DNA of 64,000 nucleotides from Terrimonas rubra (GTDB lineage Bacteria > Bacteroidota > Bacteroidia > Chitinophagales > Chitinophagaceae). The notes beneath the pieces were generated by a model that was not told the DNA's origin, made no database searches, and saw only the letters and a list, made by a program, of their open reading frames with translations. Below are positions 62,055 through 64,000 of this stretch, in pieces (positions within the stretch are counted from its first letter, which is position 1; each line of letters starts with the position of its first letter). The position numbers and the translations under genes were made by a program. The DNA is taken from positions 1,674,001-1,738,000 of the forward strand of contig NZ_JBHUOZ010000003.1 in NCBI RefSeq assembly GCF_042686025.1. The letters are read 5' to 3'.

Positions 62055-62243
62055 TTATTTGCCGCCTTCCCAATGACTAAGACCATCTTTTATCTTATCA
62101 ATGATCTGATGACCGGTACTTGTCCAATTACCTGCATCATCCCTGTGAGGGATAAAGCCAACAATTGGAATTGTAGCCCTTAAAAGATTGCCTAACCAAG
62201 TACCACCGGCTTTGCTTTTAAATAAGCCCCATAAAAAAGCCAT
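62055..62243 (-). CDS. Small glycine-rich paralogue of the EF-hand protein
   Basis: A 62-residue protein, MAFLWGLFKSKAGGTWLGNL and onward. Its first 25 residues match the N-terminus of the following gene (GG.W.GNLLR). A hydrophobic amphipathic stretch (ATIPIVGFIP) follows. Probably a small membrane-associated virion protein. Confidence 0.65.
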   Translation of the reverse strand: MAFLWGLFKSKAGGTWLGNLLRATIPIVGFIPHRDDAGNWTSTGHQIIDKIKDGLSHWEGGK

Positions 62244-62290
62244 AAAGTAAAATTTAAGGTATAAAATAGGGGGGCAGTCCCCCCCATTAC

Positions 62291-63241
62291 TTAGGCCTTG
62301 GGTAAAGCGGCCATATTTTCGCCCATATGCTTTTGCTGGCGTTGTAAAGCCTTCAACATTTGCTCCTGAGTTCCTTTGAAATAGCGATAAACAACGTAGT
62401 TCTGACTTACGTTATTATTGGAGCCGTTGAAGGAAATATCTAACCGGGCATTACTGAGGTCGGTATGGTCATTTTCACCGTTATAAATAATAAAGCTTTG
62501 CGGGTACATATCCAGTAAACGGAATACACTTTGTGTTGGCGGAACGGCACCATAACGTGCAGGGCGGTGATTAGGGAAATTAAGGTTACGCCTTGTAACC
62601 AGTTTGTTAAAGGTTAACTGCTGGTCGTATTTATCACTTGTAATGGCAAGTGTGTTAACTACCTGTTCATACAGGTTATCTTTGTCAAAATTCAGCAACA
62701 TAACCTTAGTAACGTTATTACCCAGGTTAAAAGATTCACTGGTAGTATTGGCAGTAACAACCTGTGCTTTTGTATAAAATAGGGCAGCTTCGTAATCAAC
62801 ACAAGGATTGAAATCGAAGTCAACAAAACTTTCAGAAGAGTTAACAGCCGCACCAAACATATTTAATGCAGGCGTTACTTCACACGTAAGCTCATCACCG
62901 GGATTTAAACGAACAGTACCGAATTGTAAAGTAGCAAAACGCAATTTGTTTGCTTTTATACCAGCAGATGCAATAGCCAGGTCTTCACCATTGATTAGTT
63001 CGTTTAATCCGTTTTCTAATGCGTTAAACGTACCCAACAGGCGGAAATTATCGTTTAACAGGTATTCAGTAGCACCGTTACGTTTCAGAATTACTTTAAC
63101 CTGTAATTGTTCAGGCTTAAAATCTGATACGGATAATGCAGTATTTGCAGCCGCAGCAATCATATTAACTGCAATAGTAACGCTGTTATATGTGCCGGCT
63201 GTCCTGGTATCTTGTCTTGATTCACCAACTTTTACTAACAT
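62291..63241 (-). CDS. Candidate major capsid protein (double jelly-roll type)
   Basis: A 316-residue beta-rich protein, the largest in the virion block and without a membrane segment. It has two beta-rich halves, about 20-140 (VTIAVNMIAAAANTALSV, LQVKVILKRNGATEYLL, TVRLNPGDELTCEV) and about 145-295 (VDFDFNPCVDYEAALFY, KVMLLNFDKDNLYEQVV, ARLDISFNGSNNNVSQNYVV), then a helical tail. Length and layout fit the double beta-barrel capsid proteins of FLiP and PM2. The fold cannot be proven by eye. A short gap and two tiny membrane genes lie upstream. Confidence 0.6.
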   Translation of the reverse strand: MLVKVGESRQDTRTAGTYNSVTIAVNMIAAAANTALSVSDFKPEQLQVKVILKRNGATEYLLNDNFRLLGTFNALENGLNELINGEDLAIASAGIKANKLRFATLQFGTVRLNPGDELTCEVTPALNMFGAAVNSSESFVDFDFNPCVDYEAALFYTKAQVVTANTTSESFNLGNNVTKVMLLNFDKDNLYEQVVNTLAITSDKYDQQLTFNKLVTRRNLNFPNHRPARYGAVPPTQSVFRLLDMYPQSFIIYNGENDHTDLSNARLDISFNGSNNNVSQNYVVYRYFKGTQEQMLKALQRQQKHMGENMAALPKA

Positions 63242-63253
63242 GTAATAGGGGTT

Positions 63254-63337
63254 TTATTTTGTGAAAAATTTATTTACTAACAGGTAGGTAACTACCCCCG
63301 CAATTGCGGTAACTAAAATTTGAGTGACGTATTTCAT
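63254..63337 (-). CDS. Tiny membrane protein of 27 residues
   Basis: ATG at 63337, TAA at 63256-63254. The protein starts MKYVTQILVTAIAGVVTYLL and is a single membrane segment with a basic end (VNKFFTK). Its ATG shares one base with the stop of the previous tiny gene (TAATG). It ends 12 bases before the capsid start. Confidence 0.6.
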   Translation of the reverse strand: MKYVTQILVTAIAGVVTYLLVNKFFTK

Positions 63338-63426
63338 TACGCTGGTTTTTTAAACAAGGCTAAAAGCTTGTCTTTAAATAAAAAAGCTATCGCGACGATA
63401 GCAATAATTGGCCAAAGATTTTTCAT
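63337..63426 (-). CDS. Tiny membrane protein of 29 residues
   Basis: ATG at 63426, TAA at 63339-63337. The protein starts MKNLWPIIAIVAIAFLFKDK and is one membrane segment followed by a basic tail (LLALFKKPA). It starts two bases after the stop of the Arg-rich protein gene and overlaps the next tiny gene by one base. The double coupling supports both as real. Confidence 0.6.
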   Translation of the reverse strand: MKNLWPIIAIVAIAFLFKDKLLALFKKPA

Positions 63427-63428
63427 GT

Positions 63429-63629
63429 TTACTTTTTAAAAAGTCCGGTAATTTTTGTACGTATGGAAGGAACCATAAAAAGAATACCAGCAAGTAAAAC
63501 AAGTGGTAAACCTAAAATCCGCATATTAAAGATGCGGGATAAAGAAAACCCACGAGAACGAAATCTGCGTGAAAAGCGAGGGCGGCTAAAGCGAAAACGA
63601 CGAGGTCGTCTGTAACGTCCACGAGCCAT
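63429..63629 (-). CDS. Arg-rich, membrane-anchored virion protein
   Basis: A 66-residue protein. The first 33 residues are strongly Arg-rich (RGRYRRPRRFRFSRPRF, RRFRSRGFSL), followed by a membrane segment (LGLPLVLLAGILFMVPSI) and a basic end. The combination would place a DNA-binding arm next to a lipid layer, fitting a virion with an internal membrane around ssDNA. No family recognised. Confidence 0.68.
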   Translation of the reverse strand: MARGRYRRPRRFRFSRPRFSRRFRSRGFSLSRIFNMRILGLPLVLLAGILFMVPSIRTKITGLFKK

Positions 63630-63653
63630 AATGATATGTTTTTTTGGGTGATA

Positions 63654-63698
63654 ACTGCGGTTAACCGCAGTGTTTGGCGTATGTTATAGACTTACGCC
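63654..63698. promoter_or_regulatory. Two adjacent palindromes, candidate origin or packaging site
   Basis: ACTGCGGTTAACCGCAGT (63654-63671) is a perfect 18-base palindrome. It is followed by GGCGTA (63676-63681) paired with TACGCC (63693-63698) over an 11-base loop. They lie in the only sizeable gap of the virion block (80 bases), with no T-run for termination on the coding strand. Strong adjacent hairpins are typical of rolling-circle origins and ssDNA packaging signals. Confidence 0.45.
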
Positions 63699-63709
63699 GA
63701 AAATAGGGG

Positions 63710-63952
63710 TTAAGGGTGAGCATTAATATAAGCCCAGGTTAAGTTGCGATACAACTCATCAATTGTAATTCCCTTTTTAGTGGCAATTAAGAGCATTTCC
63801 TTGTCAGCTTCGCCGTCAATGTGAAATGTCCTTACAACCCTTTCTTTTGCCGGAATTACGGTTCTTTTGATCTTATGGGCACCAAGGGTCACGACTTTGT
63901 AATTAGTGCCAAATTCGATTTGTTCATCAACTGTGGTAAGAATGTGTGACAT
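63710..63952 (-). CDS. Small prophage protein, unknown
   Basis: An 80-residue protein: a beta-rich first half (FGTNYKVVTLGAHKIKRTVI) and a helical second half (EMLLIATKKGITIDELYRNL). A ribbon-helix-helix type DNA-binding fold is conceivable. It is the first gene of the virion block in view; whatever precedes it is outside the window. Confidence 0.58.
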   Translation of the reverse strand: MSHILTTVDEQIEFGTNYKVVTLGAHKIKRTVIPAKERVVRTFHIDGEADKEMLLIATKKGITIDELYRNLTWAYINAHP

Positions 63953-64000
63953 AGAGTAATTGTGTTTAAGGGGTAAAGATTAATGGTAGATATAACGGAA

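Larger units (their letters stand above)
54264..64000 (-). mobile_element. Small tailless ssDNA-type prophage, FLiP-like (right end beyond window)
   Basis: All genes from 63952 down to 54537 run on the minus strand with overlaps or tiny gaps. The right part encodes a virion module (capsid candidate, several one-segment membrane proteins, Arg-rich protein, beta-rich spike candidate, lysozyme-like protein). The left part encodes regulation and replication (Cro-like HTH, X-type rolling-circle initiator). There is no terminase, portal, tail or integrase gene in view. This plan and a size near 9.5-10 kb match the lipid-containing ssDNA phage FLiP rather than tailed phages, filamentous phages (no Zot) or microviruses (no 500-residue F-type capsid). 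The left limit is uncertain. Confidence 0.75.

Noticed and set aside
54264..64000. Filamentous (Inoviridae) or Microviridae prophage
   Set aside because: There is an X-type initiator but no Zot/gpI ATPase, which argues against inoviruses; there is no 500-residue F-type capsid or pilot protein, which argues against microviruses. A lysozyme-like gene and a 316-residue capsid candidate fit FLiP-like phages better.
1..64000. tRNA or rRNA genes
   Set aside because: No cloverleaf with a GTTCRA loop and CCA-end or rRNA-like conserved stretch was noticed, including at the prophage edge.

Overview
The window looks like part of a chromosome from a Bacteroidota bacterium, most probably of the Chitinophagaceae type. 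The clues are family content (DUF3472, DUF4256, DUF4382, DUF5694, DUF6496, LytTR/His_kinase pairs, GH29 fucosidases, many secreted proteins ending their signal in a Q after small residues), moderate GC content, little Shine-Dalgarno use, and several sites matching the Bacteroidota promoter form TTG-N19/20-TAnnTTTG. This placement rests on family recognition, not on a search. No rRNA, tRNA or CRISPR array was found.

Layout. 1-1.4 kb: the 3' end of RNase R and a polyprenyl diphosphate synthase. 1.4-7.3 kb: an accessory stretch with orphan immunity-like genes, an AlkD-like protein, a DUF2975/HTH pair, a secreted esterase, and two families of structured repeats. 7.3-28.6 kb: mainly host metabolism (amino-acid permease, Smr protein, a secreted glycan-related operon DUF3472/GH-like/aldose epimerase, M28 peptidase, DNA alkyl-transferase, fucosidase, fructokinase, stress proteins). 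28.6-34 kb: one 1790-residue protein that joins two alpha/beta-hydrolase domains to a CHAT (caspase-like) domain. 34-45.2 kb: CbpA/CbpM chaperones, a LytS/LytR-type sensor pair, secreted peptidases, and an ArsR/SRPBCC/DoxX operon with a well-defined operator-promoter. 45.5-51.3 kb: a 1601-residue exonuclease-RecQ-UvrD fusion followed by a McrA-like HNH endonuclease, bracketed by copies of a dispersed repeat; this is a candidate defence module. 51.6-54.1 kb: a second fucosidase, a truncated VOC gene and small host genes.

The most interesting region is 54.3-64 kb (it continues past the window). It is a compact block of at least 9.5 kb with about 25 mostly overlapping genes, all on the minus strand. 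From right to left it holds a virion module and then a replication module. The virion module has tiny membrane proteins, an Arg-rich membrane protein, a 316-residue candidate capsid protein, glycine-rich membrane proteins, a spike-like beta protein and a lysozyme-like enzyme. A terminator hairpin separates it from the replication module, which has a Cro-like regulator, small proteins, a filamentous-phage gpII/X-type rolling-circle initiator and a PD-(D/E)XK nuclease-like protein. There is no terminase, portal or tail gene. Size, gene density, many membrane proteins and an X-type initiator fit a small tailless, membrane-containing ssDNA phage like Flavobacterium phage FLiP (Finnlakeviridae), present here as a prophage. 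No integrase is visible, so use of the host Xer system is a testable idea.

Coordinates of minus-strand genes run from stop (low) to start (high), and stop codons are included. Start codons were moved inward where an upstream start ran into a neighbour or a repeat, or broke the family's usual N-terminus.
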